DNA from: Helicobacteraceae bacterium
Lineage (GTDB): Bacteria; Campylobacterota; Campylobacteria; Campylobacterales; Sulfurimonadaceae
Assembly: GCA_015489055.1 (NCBI GenBank)
Contig: WFMO01000134.1
Coordinates: forward strand, 1-24,983
Direction: 5' to 3'
Length of the DNA stretch: 24,983 nt
Position 1 is the first letter of the stretch. Every line of letters starts with the position of its first letter. The position numbers and the translations under genes were made by a program. Positions 7,829 through 17,027 of the stretch are shown piece by piece. The notes under the pieces were generated by a model. It saw nothing but the letters and a program-made list of their open reading frames with translations. It did not search any database and was not told the origin of the DNA.

Positions 7829-9547
7829 ATGGATTTTAAAGCACTCTTTTCACAATTAGTAGTATTATATTCAAAGCTAAGTAAATCTCAGCGTATTATT
7901 ATAGGCGGTGCAGTCGCTACAATTGCGGCGTTTTTAGCTTTTTTAATTATCTATGCTTCACACAGCCCATCGCAAACCAGCTATGTACCGCTTTTTGAAA
8001 AACTAAGCAGTACGGATGCAAACAAAGTAATTCAGAAGTTAACAAAAGATAATATACCTTATTTGGTAAAAAGCAATAATCTGATTGAAGTACCTAAAAA
8101 TATCGTCTATAAAGAGCGTATAGCTATTGCGGCCATAGGGATTCCAAAAAATAATACAGTCGGATTTGAACTCTTTAATACACAAAAATTCGGTGCTACA
8201 AATTTTGATCAAAACATTGAGTATTTACGGGCTTTAGAAGGTGAGCTTTCTAGAACTGTTTCTGCTTTAAATCCGGTAGAAAATGCTACTGTATCCTTGG
8301 CTATTCCTAAAGCAAGTCTATTTGTACAAAAACAGGTTGCTCCCACCGCATCAGTTGTAGTAAAACTGTTTCCAAATATGACTCTCTCATCGGCACAGAT
8401 ACGAGGAATTAAGAACCTTGTAGCTGCTTCAGTACCGAGACTTTTAGTTAAAAATGTTACGCTTGTCAATAGTGACGGCATATCTTTAGGCTCAAATACA
8501 CAAACTGCGCAAATGGGAACAGCTGCTGCCATACAAGAGCAATACACAAATGCTCAGGAAAAATTAAGAGAACATAAAATTGTCAATGTTATTGCGCCGT
8601 TTGTCGGAGGTCCTGGCCATGTTGTAGCTGAGGTTAATATTGCTTATGATTTTTCAAAACTTAGTTCAAAATCTGAAGTTTATAATCCAAATAATGTAGT
8701 AAGAAGCGAACAAAGTGTACAAATTAAAAGAAGTGGCAGTTCTCCTGCATCTGCTGGCGGTGTGCCTGGAGCTGTTAGTAATATATCGCCGATAAAAAAT
8801 CCTACAAATAATACAAATGTCAACAAATATAGTAAAAGTACAGATACTACTAATTATGAAATATCTAAAACAATATCATCAACAACTGCTCAGTTTGCGC
8901 GCATAAAGCGTATTACTGTTGCAGTGGTTGTGGACGGTAAATATCGATATAAATTTACAAAAACGGGAAAACCTACAAATAAGCTTGAATATATCCCATT
9001 AAGTCAATCACAATTAAGTGCTATAAAATCGTTAGTTATTCAAGCCGCAGGTTTAAATTTGCAACGCGGCGATCAGGTCTCTGTGAAGAATTTTGAATTT
9101 AAAGTGATCAATAACAAACGAAAAACTACAGGCATACACAAAGCGTTATCTTTTTATAGCCAATATATAGCACCGTTTTCATTTATTTTTAAATATCTCG
9201 TCGTGCTATTGATTTTGTTTGTTTTGTACAAAAAAGTGATAACTCCGTTTGCCAAAGAGATGCTGGAGATATCCAAAGAAGAAGAATCCGTTAAAAAACC
9301 TATTTTAGATTTTGCCGAAGAAGATGACACGGATTTAGCCGACAAGGTTCAAAAAATGCGTAAAAAAGTAGAAGAACAATTGGGTGTAGGGGACAATTTT
9401 AATGAAGACGGATTAAAATATGATGTATTATTGGAAAAACTAAGAGCAATTACCGAGGATCATCCTGAAGATATAGCAACATTAATTCAAAATCTACTTT
9501 CTGAAGAAATTAGTGCTCATTCACAAAAACCAAAAGCAGGAGCATAG
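7829..9547 (+). CDS. fliF: Flagellar MS-ring protein FliF
   Basis: A 573-codon gene for the inner-membrane ring on which the flagellar motor and export apparatus assemble. Transmembrane segment 1 spans about residues 23-42. The periplasmic region carries the ring-building motifs (FEKLSSTDANKVIQKL, GFELFNTQKFGATNFDQNIEYLRALEGEL, SALNPVENATVSLAIP) and a low-complexity Ser/Asn/Thr linker. Segment 2 lies near 450-470, and the cytoplasmic tail ends in a helix with LLEKLRAITEDHPEDIATLIQNLL that docks FliG. Two starts are possible, TTG 7823 and ATG 7829; I prefer the ATG, as MDFK is also the N terminus I recall for Campylobacter FliF. No strong ribosome binding site is seen, so coupling to hisC is likely. 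Confidence 0.95.
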   Translation: MDFKALFSQLVVLYSKLSKSQRIIIGGAVATIAAFLAFLIIYASHSPSQTSYVPLFEKLSSTDANKVIQKLTKDNIPYLVKSNNLIEVPKNIVYKERIAIAAIGIPKNNTVGFELFNTQKFGATNFDQNIEYLRALEGELSRTVSALNPVENATVSLAIPKASLFVQKQVAPTASVVVKLFPNMTLSSAQIRGIKNLVAASVPRLLVKNVTLVNSDGISLGSNTQTAQMGTAAAIQEQYTNAQEKLREHKIVNVIAPFVGGPGHVVAEVNIAYDFSKLSSKSEVYNPNNVVRSEQSVQIKRSGSSPASAGGVPGAVSNISPIKNPTNNTNVNKYSKSTDTTNYEISKTISSTTAQFARIKRITVAVVVDGKYRYKFTKTGKPTNKLEYIPLSQSQLSAIKSLVIQAAGLNLQRGDQVSVKNFEFKVINNKRKTTGIHKALSFYSQYIAPFSFIFKYLVVLLILFVLYKKVITPFAKEMLEISKEEESVKKPILDFAEEDDTDLADKVQKMRKKVEEQLGVGDNFNEDGLKYDVLLEKLRAITEDHPEDIATLIQNLLSEEISAHSQKPKAGA

Positions 9548-10573
9548 ATGAGTTTAACCCCAGCACAGCAAGCACATTTAGATGAAATGCCGATGGCGGA
9601 GAAAGTGGCTGTTTTACTTTTACAGTTAGGTGAAGATATAACAGCGTCTATTTTCACTCATCTTGATATTAATGCAATCACAGAAATTTCTAAATATATA
9701 GCATCAAATCAAACTATTGACAAGAGTATAGCTTCAAACGTCTTGGATGAGTTTTATGCTATTTTCCAATCAAGTCAATATATGACTGCCGGTGGTATGG
9801 AATATGCAAGAGAACTATTATACAGAGCCTTAGGACAAGATGAAGCCAAAAAGATTTTAGACAAGTTGTCAAAGAATCTGCAAAGCTCTCAAAATTTTGC
9901 ATACCTTTCAAAAATAAAACCACAACAGCTTTCCGATTTTATCATTAATGAGCATCCGCAGACAATCGCACTTATTCTTGCGCATATGGATGCGACGTCT
10001 GCTGCAGATGTACTTAGCTACTTTTCTGATGATTTGCGGGCTGAAGTAGCTATGAGGATGGCAAAATTAGGCGATATATCACCTTCTGTTATTAAAAGGG
10101 TCAGCGCAGTGCTTGAATCAAAACTTGAAGCACTAGCTAGCTATAAGGTGGAAGTAGGAGGTCCACGCGCAGTTGCCGATATCTTTAACCGTTTAGGTGT
10201 AAAAGCATCAAAAGCAACACTTGGCTCCATAGAGCAAATAGACGAAGAATTGGCATCTTCTATAAAAGACATGATGTTTACTTTTGAAGATATAGGCGGA
10301 CTTGATAATAATTCTATCAGAGAAGTGTTAAAAGAAGTAGATAAAAAAGATTTAATGTTGGCGTTAAAGAGTGCGCCTGAAGATCTTAAACAAAAATTCT
10401 TCTCAAATATGTCTCAACGTGCTAGAGAAACTTTTGAAGAAGAGATGCAATTTTTAGGTGCAGTAAAAATGAAAGATGTAGAAACGGCACAACGCAAGGT
10501 TGTTGAAGCGGTTACTAAACTCTCTGAACAAGGTACAATTCAGATGGGTGGATCTGAGGAGATGATAGAGTAA
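9548..10573 (+). CDS. fliG: Flagellar motor switch protein FliG
   Basis: A 341-residue C-ring protein that couples stator torque to rotation. The N-terminal domain, which binds FliF, includes MAEKVAVLLLQLGED; the middle domain carries the signature EHPQTIAL from residue 135, and LSYFSDDLRAEVAMRMA follows. The C-terminal torque domain contains the charged helix expected to face the stators (DDLKQKFFSNMSQRARETFEEE-like region near 280-300). The start codon directly follows the fliF stop and the last base of its stop is the first base of fliH, so the three genes form a tight unit. Confidence 0.97.
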   Translation: MSLTPAQQAHLDEMPMAEKVAVLLLQLGEDITASIFTHLDINAITEISKYIASNQTIDKSIASNVLDEFYAIFQSSQYMTAGGMEYARELLYRALGQDEAKKILDKLSKNLQSSQNFAYLSKIKPQQLSDFIINEHPQTIALILAHMDATSAADVLSYFSDDLRAEVAMRMAKLGDISPSVIKRVSAVLESKLEALASYKVEVGGPRAVADIFNRLGVKASKATLGSIEQIDEELASSIKDMMFTFEDIGGLDNNSIREVLKEVDKKDLMLALKSAPEDLKQKFFSNMSQRARETFEEEMQFLGAVKMKDVETAQRKVVEAVTKLSEQGTIQMGGSEEMIE

Positions 10574-11343
10574 TGAATCATGTCATTAATCAAGCCAGTC
10601 TATCAGAACATTCAATCGATAGATATAAATTTAAGGTCTTGTCAAACACAACTCTTAATGAGCACAATGGCATAGATTCTGACAATACCTCAATACTTGC
10701 AGCCGATGAGGCACATGAAGCAAAATCAAATATCTCATCTAAAGATGAATTAGTTGAATCATTGTTGAAAAAAACAGATGAAATGACATCCAATTTTATT
10801 AAACTCCAGATGAAACTAGAAAAAAAAGATGAAGAGTGCAAACAGCAGCAAGAACGTATAAAACAAGAAAGTTTTGAAGAGGGCAAGATAGCCGGTCAAG
10901 AAGAATTTGATGCCAAAATCAAAGAGGAATATGATGAAATACATAAGCGATTTGAGGATTCTATTTTAAAAATGCAAAAAAGTGCACAAGAATATGAGGG
11001 AGCATTAGATGCTATCAAACATGATTTATTGCGCGGAGCACTAGACATCGCAAAAGAGGTTGTAGGTATTGAGCTAGAAAATAACTCATCAAATGTTGCT
11101 AAAGCATTAGCTGATGAGCTTATAGGCCAATTACAAAATGCAGGTAAAATGACTATTAAGGTTAATCCTATAGACTATCAGGTAATATTAGAAAAATTGG
11201 GATCTAACGACAAAATAGAAGTTGTCCCAGACACTGCAATCTCAAAAGGTGGTGTTGTGATTATGAGTGACGTAGGAAATATGGATGCCCAAATCTTAAA
11301 TCGTTTTGACAGGGTAAAAAAAGTAGTATTAGATGGCAAATAA
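10573..11343 (+). CDS. fliH: Flagellar assembly protein FliH
   Basis: A 256-residue cytoplasmic protein that binds and regulates the export ATPase FliI. The poorly conserved N-terminal ~70 residues are followed by a strongly charged coiled coil (about 60-140, rich in Glu/Lys/Gln) containing EGKIAGQEEFDAKIKEEY, related to the GxxxG-type helix of FliH. The C-terminal ~110 residues form the V-ATPase-E-like domain (LLRGALDIAKEVVGIE, KVNPIDYQVILEKL, DTAISKGGVVIMSDVGNMDA). It overlaps fliG by 1 base and dxs by 11 bases. fliI is not in the window. Confidence 0.92.
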   Translation: MNHVINQASLSEHSIDRYKFKVLSNTTLNEHNGIDSDNTSILAADEAHEAKSNISSKDELVESLLKKTDEMTSNFIKLQMKLEKKDEECKQQQERIKQESFEEGKIAGQEEFDAKIKEEYDEIHKRFEDSILKMQKSAQEYEGALDAIKHDLLRGALDIAKEVVGIELENNSSNVAKALADELIGQLQNAGKMTIKVNPIDYQVILEKLGSNDKIEVVPDTAISKGGVVIMSDVGNMDAQILNRFDRVKKVVLDGK

Positions 11344-13210
11344 AATAGACGTGAAAAATTATGATATTGATCAGTTAAATGATCTTTGTAGCGATATCCG
11401 CAATAGAATTTTAGATGTGGTAAGCACTCATGGAGGACATCTTAGTTCGACTTTAGGTGCAACAGAACTTATTGTAGCGATGCATAAAGTTTTTGATTCT
11501 TCTAAAGATCCTTTTATTTTTGATGTATCGCACCAGGCTTATGCGCATAAGCTAATTACCGGAAGATGGGATGAATTTGAAACATTAAGGCAGTTTGGCG
11601 GTATTTCAGGCTTTACAAAACCGAGTGAGAGTGATGAAGATTTTTTCGTTGCAGGACACAGCTCAACATCTATTTCACTTGGAGTAGGTGCGGCAAAAGC
11701 CATTGCGCTAAAAGGCGAGCAGGATTCAAGAGTACCGGTGGTTATGATAGGCGACGGCGCTATGAGTGCAGGTATGGCTTATGAAGCTCTAGATGAACTA
11801 GGAGATAAAAAATATCCTATGGTAATCATTCTAAACGATAATGAAATGAGTATAGCATCTCCAATAGGTGCAATCAGTAGAATGCTATCATCTGCCATGG
11901 CATCAGGATTTTATCAAAAATTTAAGAAAAAAACTGAACAGTTTGTAGATAACTTTGGAGAAAGTGCACGATATATTGCAAAGCGGATGGAAGAATCATT
12001 AAAGTTAATCACTCCGGGCATCTTGTTTGAAGAGATGGGTATTGATTATATAGGTCCAGTTGACGGTCATAATCTTAAATCTTTAATAGATATATTACAG
12101 CGTGCCAAAGAGATGAAAAAACCGGTATTGATTCATGCCCAGACTATTAAAGGTAAGGGATATGCGCTAGCAGAGGGAAAACACGAGAAATGGCATGGCG
12201 TTGGACCTTTTGATCTGATTAGTGGAGAGATATATAAAAAAAGTTCATCCAAATCTGCTACAACCGTCTTTTCTGAAGCTCTTTTACATGTAGCATCGCA
12301 AAATGATAAAATTGTAGGAGTTACTGCAGCTATGCCTACGGGTACAGGTTTAAATCGTTTAATAGAACGTTTTCCTGAACGTTTTTGGGATGTTGCAATA
12401 GCAGAACAACATGCAGTAACCTCAATGGGTGCTATGGCAAAAGAAGGATTTAAACCATTTTGTGTAATTTATTCAACTTTTTTACAGCGTGGGTACGATC
12501 AGATTATTCATGATGTTTGTTTGATGAATTTACCAGTAGTTTTTGCTATTGACAGAGCAGGCATAGTAGGAGAAGACGGTGAAACCCATCAAGGAGCTTT
12601 TGATATCGGTTTTTTAAGAGTTGTGCCAAATATGACGCTGTTTGCGCCACGTGATGAAAAATCGATGCATCAAGCAGTTGCTTTTGCTTCTAAATATGCC
12701 TATCCCTGTGCCTTCAGGTATCCAAGAGGGAGTTTCATTCAGACTGATTTGCCTGAATCTATTGATTTTAAACTAGCCAAATCACAACTTCTTCTGAGTA
12801 ATAATAGCGATATATTGCTTATTGGATATGGAAATGGAGTAGGACACGCATATCAGACAATGAAGTTGTTAGATTTTAAGGTTTCATTGCTTGATTTGCG
12901 TTTTGTAAAACCACTAGATGAGAAAATGCTGCTTGATATGGCGCAAAAGCATAAATTCTGGTTTATTTTTAGCGACAGCGCAAAAGAAGGCGGTGTCGGA
13001 TCGGCTATACTAGAATTTTTAAATGATAATAATATACACGGTATTAATGTTGTTAGTTTTGAATATGATGATAAGTTTATTCCACACGGTAATACTGTGT
13101 TAGTTGAACAATCTTTAGGCATCAGACCAGAACAATTAGCCGCGCAAATTACAAAATATATATCAGCGAGCAGTATTGATATGCTGAAACTGTTTAAGGA
13201 GGTTGTATAG
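11333..13210 (+). CDS. dxs: 1-deoxy-D-xylulose-5-phosphate synthase
   Basis: A 625-residue thiamine-diphosphate enzyme condensing pyruvate and glyceraldehyde-3-phosphate, the first step of the MEP isoprenoid route and also a precursor supply for thiamine and pyridoxal. FDVSHQAYAHKL near the N terminus, the ThDP/Mg motif GDGAMSAGMAYEAL from residue 140 with ILNDNEMSI, catalytic Glu358 in AIAEQHAV, and GEDGETHQGAFD are all present. Length is normal. The start lies inside fliH, and the stop shares its last base with the GTG of ovoA. Placement behind fliFGH is conserved in Campylobacter, so its expression is tied to flagellar genes by position. Confidence 0.96.
   Translation: MANKIDVKNYDIDQLNDLCSDIRNRILDVVSTHGGHLSSTLGATELIVAMHKVFDSSKDPFIFDVSHQAYAHKLITGRWDEFETLRQFGGISGFTKPSESDEDFFVAGHSSTSISLGVGAAKAIALKGEQDSRVPVVMIGDGAMSAGMAYEALDELGDKKYPMVIILNDNEMSIASPIGAISRMLSSAMASGFYQKFKKKTEQFVDNFGESARYIAKRMEESLKLITPGILFEEMGIDYIGPVDGHNLKSLIDILQRAKEMKKPVLIHAQTIKGKGYALAEGKHEKWHGVGPFDLISGEIYKKSSSKSATTVFSEALLHVASQNDKIVGVTAAMPTGTGLNRLIERFPERFWDVAIAEQHAVTSMGAMAKEGFKPFCVIYSTFLQRGYDQIIHDVCLMNLPVVFAIDRAGIVGEDGETHQGAFDIGFLRVVPNMTLFAPRDEKSMHQAVAFASKYAYPCAFRYPRGSFIQTDLPESIDFKLAKSQLLLSNNSDILLIGYGNGVGHAYQTMKLLDFKVSLLDLRFVKPLDEKMLLDMAQKHKFWFIFSDSAKEGGVGSAILEFLNDNNIHGINVVSFEYDDKFIPHGNTVLVEQSLGIRPEQLAAQITKYISASSIDMLKLFKEVV
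13196..13202 (+). promoter_or_regulatory. Strong ribosome binding site deciding the GTG start of ovoA
   Basis: AAGGAGG, a full Shine-Dalgarno match, ends 7 bases before GTG 13210. It fixes the ovoA start and lies inside the 3' end of dxs. It is the strongest ribosome binding site I found in the plus-strand operon, suggesting ovoA is translated well despite its GTG. Confidence 0.75.
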
Positions 13211-15303
13211 TGAATAAGTATCATAGTTATCCACTGACTTTAACTAACACCAGCCGCGATGAAATACTTACCTATTTTAATAACAGTTATGATCTTTTTG
13301 AAAGAATGTTTGATATTTTAAAGAATGATTCTGTTTTTTATAAACAATCAGAGCCTACCAGACATCCCATGATCTTTTATTTTGGTCATACGGCAACCTT
13401 TTTTATTAATAAATTGATACTGGCAGGTGTTATAAAAGAGCGTATAAATCCCATTTTTGAGTCTATATTTGCCGTCGGCGTAGATGAGATGCGATGGGAT
13501 GACCTTGATTCTTCGCACTACAGTTGGCCGTCTGTGCAAGAAGTAAGAGAGTACCGTCTAAAAGTAAGAAGTCTAATTGAGAAGCTGATTAAAACACTGC
13601 CTCTGAATCTACCTATAAAACCAGATAATGCATTTTGGATTATTTTAATGGGCATAGAGCATGAAAGAATACATATAGAAACATCTTCAGTGTTGCATAG
13701 ACAAATGCCAATAGAACTTATCACAGAGGTAGATGATTTTGATATCTTTGATGATATGAGTGATGATTTTTTACCCAATATGCTAGTAGATATCAGCGGT
13801 GATACTATTACGCTTGGTAAAGATGAAACGCATCATCTCTACGGTTGGGATAATGAGTACGGTTCATTGACATGTAAAGTAGAAAATTTTAAAGTTTCGA
13901 AATATCTAGTAAGTAATGGAGAATTTTTAGAGTTTGTCCAAAATGGCGGATATGAAAATCATAAATATTGGGATAATGATGGGTTATTGTTTTTAAAACA
14001 TTCAAACGCTAAGTATCCAAGATTTTGGGTTAAGGATAAAAATGGGTATAAATACCGGACATTAACCAAGATTATAGATATGCCGCTTAACTGGCCTGTT
14101 GATGTAAATGCTTTGGAAGCTCACGCTTTTTTGAGGTATATATCCATAAGAGATAATAAAAAATATGATTTACCGACTGAAGCACAGTGGTACAGGCTAT
14201 ATGAGCATGCCAAATTTAAAGATGTGCCTGATTTTGATGACACAAAGGCAAATATTAATCTCTCTTACCATGTTAGTGCTTGCAGTGTAGATCGGTTTGA
14301 GCATAATGGTATTTGCGACATTGTAGGAAATGTGTGGCAATGGACAAAAACACCTATAGGTCCGTTTGATGGCTTCAAGATCCATTATGCATATGATGAT
14401 TTTTCAACTCCTACTTTTGATGATAAACATTTTTTAATCAAAGGCGGCTCTTTTATAAGTACCGGCAATGAAATAATGAAGCATTCAAGATATGCTTTTA
14501 GAGGGCATTTTCACCAACATGCAGGTTTTAGATATGTAATTGCAAATAATAAAGAAGAGAGTAATATGAAAGATGTATATGAAAGCGATGAGTTGGTTTC
14601 TCAGTATTGTGAGTTTCAATACGGTGAAGAATATTTCAGCATTAAAAATTTTGCCGTTACTTGTGCAAGCAAAGCTTCTTCTTTTGCCGTTAATCATAAA
14701 AAAGCTCTTGATTTGGGATGTGCAACAGGAAGAGCTTCGTTTGAACTGGGAAAAAATTTTGATATGGTGGAGGGTGTTGATTTTTCTGCACGATTTATCT
14801 CTGTTGCTGCCAGATTGCAAAATGAAGGTTATCTTGCATATCACACCAAACAAGAGGGAGACCTTTATACCAAGAAAAAAATAACCTTAAAAGAGTTGGG
14901 TTATGATGATATAAAGGATAAAATTTCTTTTTGGCAGGGCGATGCTTGTAACTTAAAACCAACTCTTACATCTTATGATCTCATAATGGCAACAAATCTT
15001 ATAGACAGGCTGTACAACCCTAGGTTGTTTTTAGACACTATTCACAAGAGATTAAAAGATGAAGGTATTTTAGTAATTACCTCTCCATATACCTGGCAGG
15101 AAACATCTACTAAAAAAGAGTTTTGGCTTGGTGGATACAAAAATAAAGACAAAAATGAAGTCCATACACTAGATACATTAAAAGAGATTTTATCTTTAAA
15201 TTTTACGTTGGTTCATTTGGAAGATGTAGAATTTGTGTTAAGAGAATCAGTACGAAAATATCAGCATACAATTTCTCAGATGAGTGTGTGGAAAAAAAGA
15301 TGA
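13210..15303 (+). CDS. ovoA: OvoA: 5-histidylcysteine sulfoxide synthase / 4-mercaptohistidine N-methyltransferase
   Basis: A 697-residue three-domain ovothiol enzyme. Residues 1-180 are a DinB-like four-helix domain with FYFGHTATFFINKL (His60) and HERIHIE (His151, His155, Glu157), the likely three-His iron site. Residues ~195-455 are an FGE-sulfatase-type domain (NGEFLEFVQNGGY, LPTEAQWYRLYEHA, GNVWQWT, KGGSF, RGHFHQHAGFRYV). From ~460 a SAM methyltransferase carries DLGCATG at 501-507, WQGDACNLKP, NLIDRLYNPR, SPYTWQE and the closing RKYQHTISQMSVWKKR typical of OvoA C termini. Known chemistry: O2-dependent coupling of cysteine to histidine C5, then N-methylation after lyase cleavage. Full length, with no missing domain. 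The tail overlaps the next gene as ATGA. Confidence 0.93.
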   Translation: MNKYHSYPLTLTNTSRDEILTYFNNSYDLFERMFDILKNDSVFYKQSEPTRHPMIFYFGHTATFFINKLILAGVIKERINPIFESIFAVGVDEMRWDDLDSSHYSWPSVQEVREYRLKVRSLIEKLIKTLPLNLPIKPDNAFWIILMGIEHERIHIETSSVLHRQMPIELITEVDDFDIFDDMSDDFLPNMLVDISGDTITLGKDETHHLYGWDNEYGSLTCKVENFKVSKYLVSNGEFLEFVQNGGYENHKYWDNDGLLFLKHSNAKYPRFWVKDKNGYKYRTLTKIIDMPLNWPVDVNALEAHAFLRYISIRDNKKYDLPTEAQWYRLYEHAKFKDVPDFDDTKANINLSYHVSACSVDRFEHNGICDIVGNVWQWTKTPIGPFDGFKIHYAYDDFSTPTFDDKHFLIKGGSFISTGNEIMKHSRYAFRGHFHQHAGFRYVIANNKEESNMKDVYESDELVSQYCEFQYGEEYFSIKNFAVTCASKASSFAVNHKKALDLGCATGRASFELGKNFDMVEGVDFSARFISVAARLQNEGYLAYHTKQEGDLYTKKKITLKELGYDDIKDKISFWQGDACNLKPTLTSYDLIMATNLIDRLYNPRLFLDTIHKRLKDEGILVITSPYTWQETSTKKEFWLGGYKNKDKNEVHTLDTLKEILSLNFTLVHLEDVEFVLRESVRKYQHTISQMSVWKKR

Positions 15304-16478
15304 AATATGATTTTTCACACTGCATGGATAGAAGCCGCTCTAACGGGATTAAATATACAAGAAGACTAAAGCTTTTTAAAACCGAGGATGTTATACCCAT
15401 GTGGGTTGCAGATATGGATATTGACACTCCATCTTTTGTTGTGCAAGCTGTAAAAAAAAGATTGGAATTTACCAACTTTGGATATGAGGAGTTGCCCTTG
15501 TCAACCATTATGTCTCAAATTAACTGGATTAAGAGGCATCATGGTCTTGAGTTTAGATCTGAGGAGTTTTTATATTCACATTCGGTAGTAGCTAGTATAA
15601 ATGTTGCTATTGAAGCATTTAGTGACATTGGCGATAATATTATCGTTCAAACACCTGTTTATCCACCGTTTTTTAAAAGTATTGTTACGCATGACAGAGA
15701 AGTTCTTTACAATCCTCTTAAGCGTGATAAGGATGGTAGTTACAGTTTTGATATTGAAGATTTGTTGTCAAAAATTAATAATAAAACCAAAATGCTATTG
15801 CTTTGTTCTCCGCACAATCCTGTAGGAAGAGTGTGGAGAGAGGAGGAGCTAAGAAAATTGGCAGATGTCTGTGTGAAGCATAATATCGTTGTGTTTGCTG
15901 ATGAGATTCATAGTGACCTTGTGTATGATCCAAACATCCATACCCCTTTTGCTAGTCTTGGCAGCGATATTAACAAGCTTACAATTACAGCCATGGGAGT
16001 GGGAAAAACATTTAATATGGCAGGTTTTGCAATAAGCAGTATCATAATTTCTGATGATAATTTACGCAAAACTTTCAAAATCGTATATGATAAGATACAT
16101 TTTGCGCAGGGAGCAAGCTTGAGTCATATAGCTATGGAGTATGCATATAATCATGGTGACCAATGGCTCAAAGAGTTAAAAGAGCATTTAGTAGATAATC
16201 TTTTTATGCTACAACAAGTGTGCAAAAAACATTCTGATAAAATATCATTGATACCACCACAAGGGACATATTTGGCATGGCTTGACTGCACTGGGATGAA
16301 TCTCAGCGACAGTGAATTAAATAATTTTTTTATCCATAAAGCTAAACTTGGATTATCATCAGGTATCTCATTTTCTAGAGACGGCAGTGGACATATGAGA
16401 CTCAATTTTGCGGTTTCATCTGAGATCATGATGCGTGCCGTAAATCAACTGGACAGTGCATTAGTTGACTTTAAATAA
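15300..16478 (+). CDS. ovoB: OvoB-type PLP sulfoxide lyase (PatB/MalY cystathionine beta-lyase family)
   Basis: A 392-residue fold-type I PLP enzyme. It has MKYDFSHCMDRSRSNGIKY at the start, VIPMWVADMDIDTP, FTNFGYEELP, VQTPVYPPFF, SPHNPVGRVW, and DEIHSDLVY before the Schiff-base Lys236 in MGVGKTFNMAG; Arg367 in HMRLNFA should hold the substrate carboxylate. Sequence alone says PatB/MalY C-S beta-lyase. The position, ATGA-coupled behind ovoA, says it cleaves 5-histidylcysteine sulfoxide to 5-thiohistidine, pyruvate and ammonia, as OvoB does. I chose ATG 15300 over GTG 15288 because it begins exactly like PatB proteins and overlaps the ovoA stop. A general cystathionine lyase is the main alternative. 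Confidence 0.82.
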   Translation: MKYDFSHCMDRSRSNGIKYTRRLKLFKTEDVIPMWVADMDIDTPSFVVQAVKKRLEFTNFGYEELPLSTIMSQINWIKRHHGLEFRSEEFLYSHSVVASINVAIEAFSDIGDNIIVQTPVYPPFFKSIVTHDREVLYNPLKRDKDGSYSFDIEDLLSKINNKTKMLLLCSPHNPVGRVWREEELRKLADVCVKHNIVVFADEIHSDLVYDPNIHTPFASLGSDINKLTITAMGVGKTFNMAGFAISSIIISDDNLRKTFKIVYDKIHFAQGASLSHIAMEYAYNHGDQWLKELKEHLVDNLFMLQQVCKKHSDKISLIPPQGTYLAWLDCTGMNLSDSELNNFFIHKAKLGLSSGISFSRDGSGHMRLNFAVSSEIMMRAVNQLDSALVDFK

Positions 16479-16887
16479 CGTAACACTTAAAAAAATTCAG
16501 CCTTTTTTAGGTAACCAGCATATTTTATCGCTTGCAACGTGTAGTGATAATCAGCCCTTCTGTTGCAATGTATTTTATATATATGATAGTGAGAAAAATC
16601 ATTTTATTTTTGCCTCTAGTGATGACACTAAGCATATTGAAAATATAAAAATAAATAATAATGTAGCAGGAACAATACATTTAGATACAGATGTTGTGGC
16701 TAAGATTTTGGGGGTACAGTTTAAGGGAAAGACAGAGCTATATAAGGGAGACAAGATGATCTATTTTAAGAGATTTCCGTTATCTGTAATTTTAAAACCA
16801 AAGTTATGGTGTATCCAAATAGAGTGGCTTAAAATGACAGATAACAGGCTAGGTTTTGGTAAAAAACTTATTTGGCAGAAGCTTTGA
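16465..16887 (+). CDS. YhbP/UPF0306-like split-barrel protein (PNPOx fold) in the ovothiol operon
   Basis: A 140-residue protein of the pyridoxamine-phosphate-oxidase-like split-barrel group. It resembles Escherichia coli YhbP: QHILSLAT, NVFYIYD, AGTIH, GVQFKG (83-88), KRFP and the terminal LGFGKKLIW (129-137) match in order. YhbP has no established function; relatives bind FMN, F420 or heme, but I see no motif that fixes a cofactor. The only sensible start is TTG 16465, because no ATG or GTG lies between it and the conserved domain, and this start lies inside ovoB (14-base overlap). Coupling to ovoB suggests a role near ovothiol, perhaps redox or PLP-related; this is inference. Confidence 0.75.
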   Translation: MTLNNVTLKKIQPFLGNQHILSLATCSDNQPFCCNVFYIYDSEKNHFIFASSDDTKHIENIKINNNVAGTIHLDTDVVAKILGVQFKGKTELYKGDKMIYFKRFPLSVILKPKLWCIQIEWLKMTDNRLGFGKKLIWQKL

Positions 16888-17027
16888 ACGTAAAGAAAGA
16901 ACACTCTGTTTGACTGCTTTGTTTGACAACAATTGACGGCAGGGTTTTTGACTTGAATCCGTAAGCCCTGCATCCATGTGGTTGCGCATTATCCCAAGTA
17001 ACATAATAATAAATACATTTTTTACAA
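16888..17027. other. Convergent intergenic region with short repeats
   Basis: A 140-base gap between two converging genes. It holds four TTGAC cores (TTTGAC at 16909, 16922 and 16947; ATTGAC at 16932) and an inverted GCAGGG (16939-16944) / CCCTGC (16966-16971) pair with a 21-base loop. There is no T-tract after the pair, so it is not a standard intrinsic terminator. A 60-codon open frame on the minus strand (17031-16849) runs through it, but I do not regard that as a gene. Confidence 0.4.

Noticed and set aside
14485..14853. 122-codon minus-strand frame inside ovoA
   Set aside because: Antisense to a domain with clear OvoA methyltransferase motifs; no homologous look, low complexity of codon use expected from a shadow frame.
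14566..15303. Internal ATG in ovoA that could start a free methyltransferase domain
   Set aside because: The upstream purines are only a weak ribosome binding site and fused OvoA is the known form; no evidence for separate translation.
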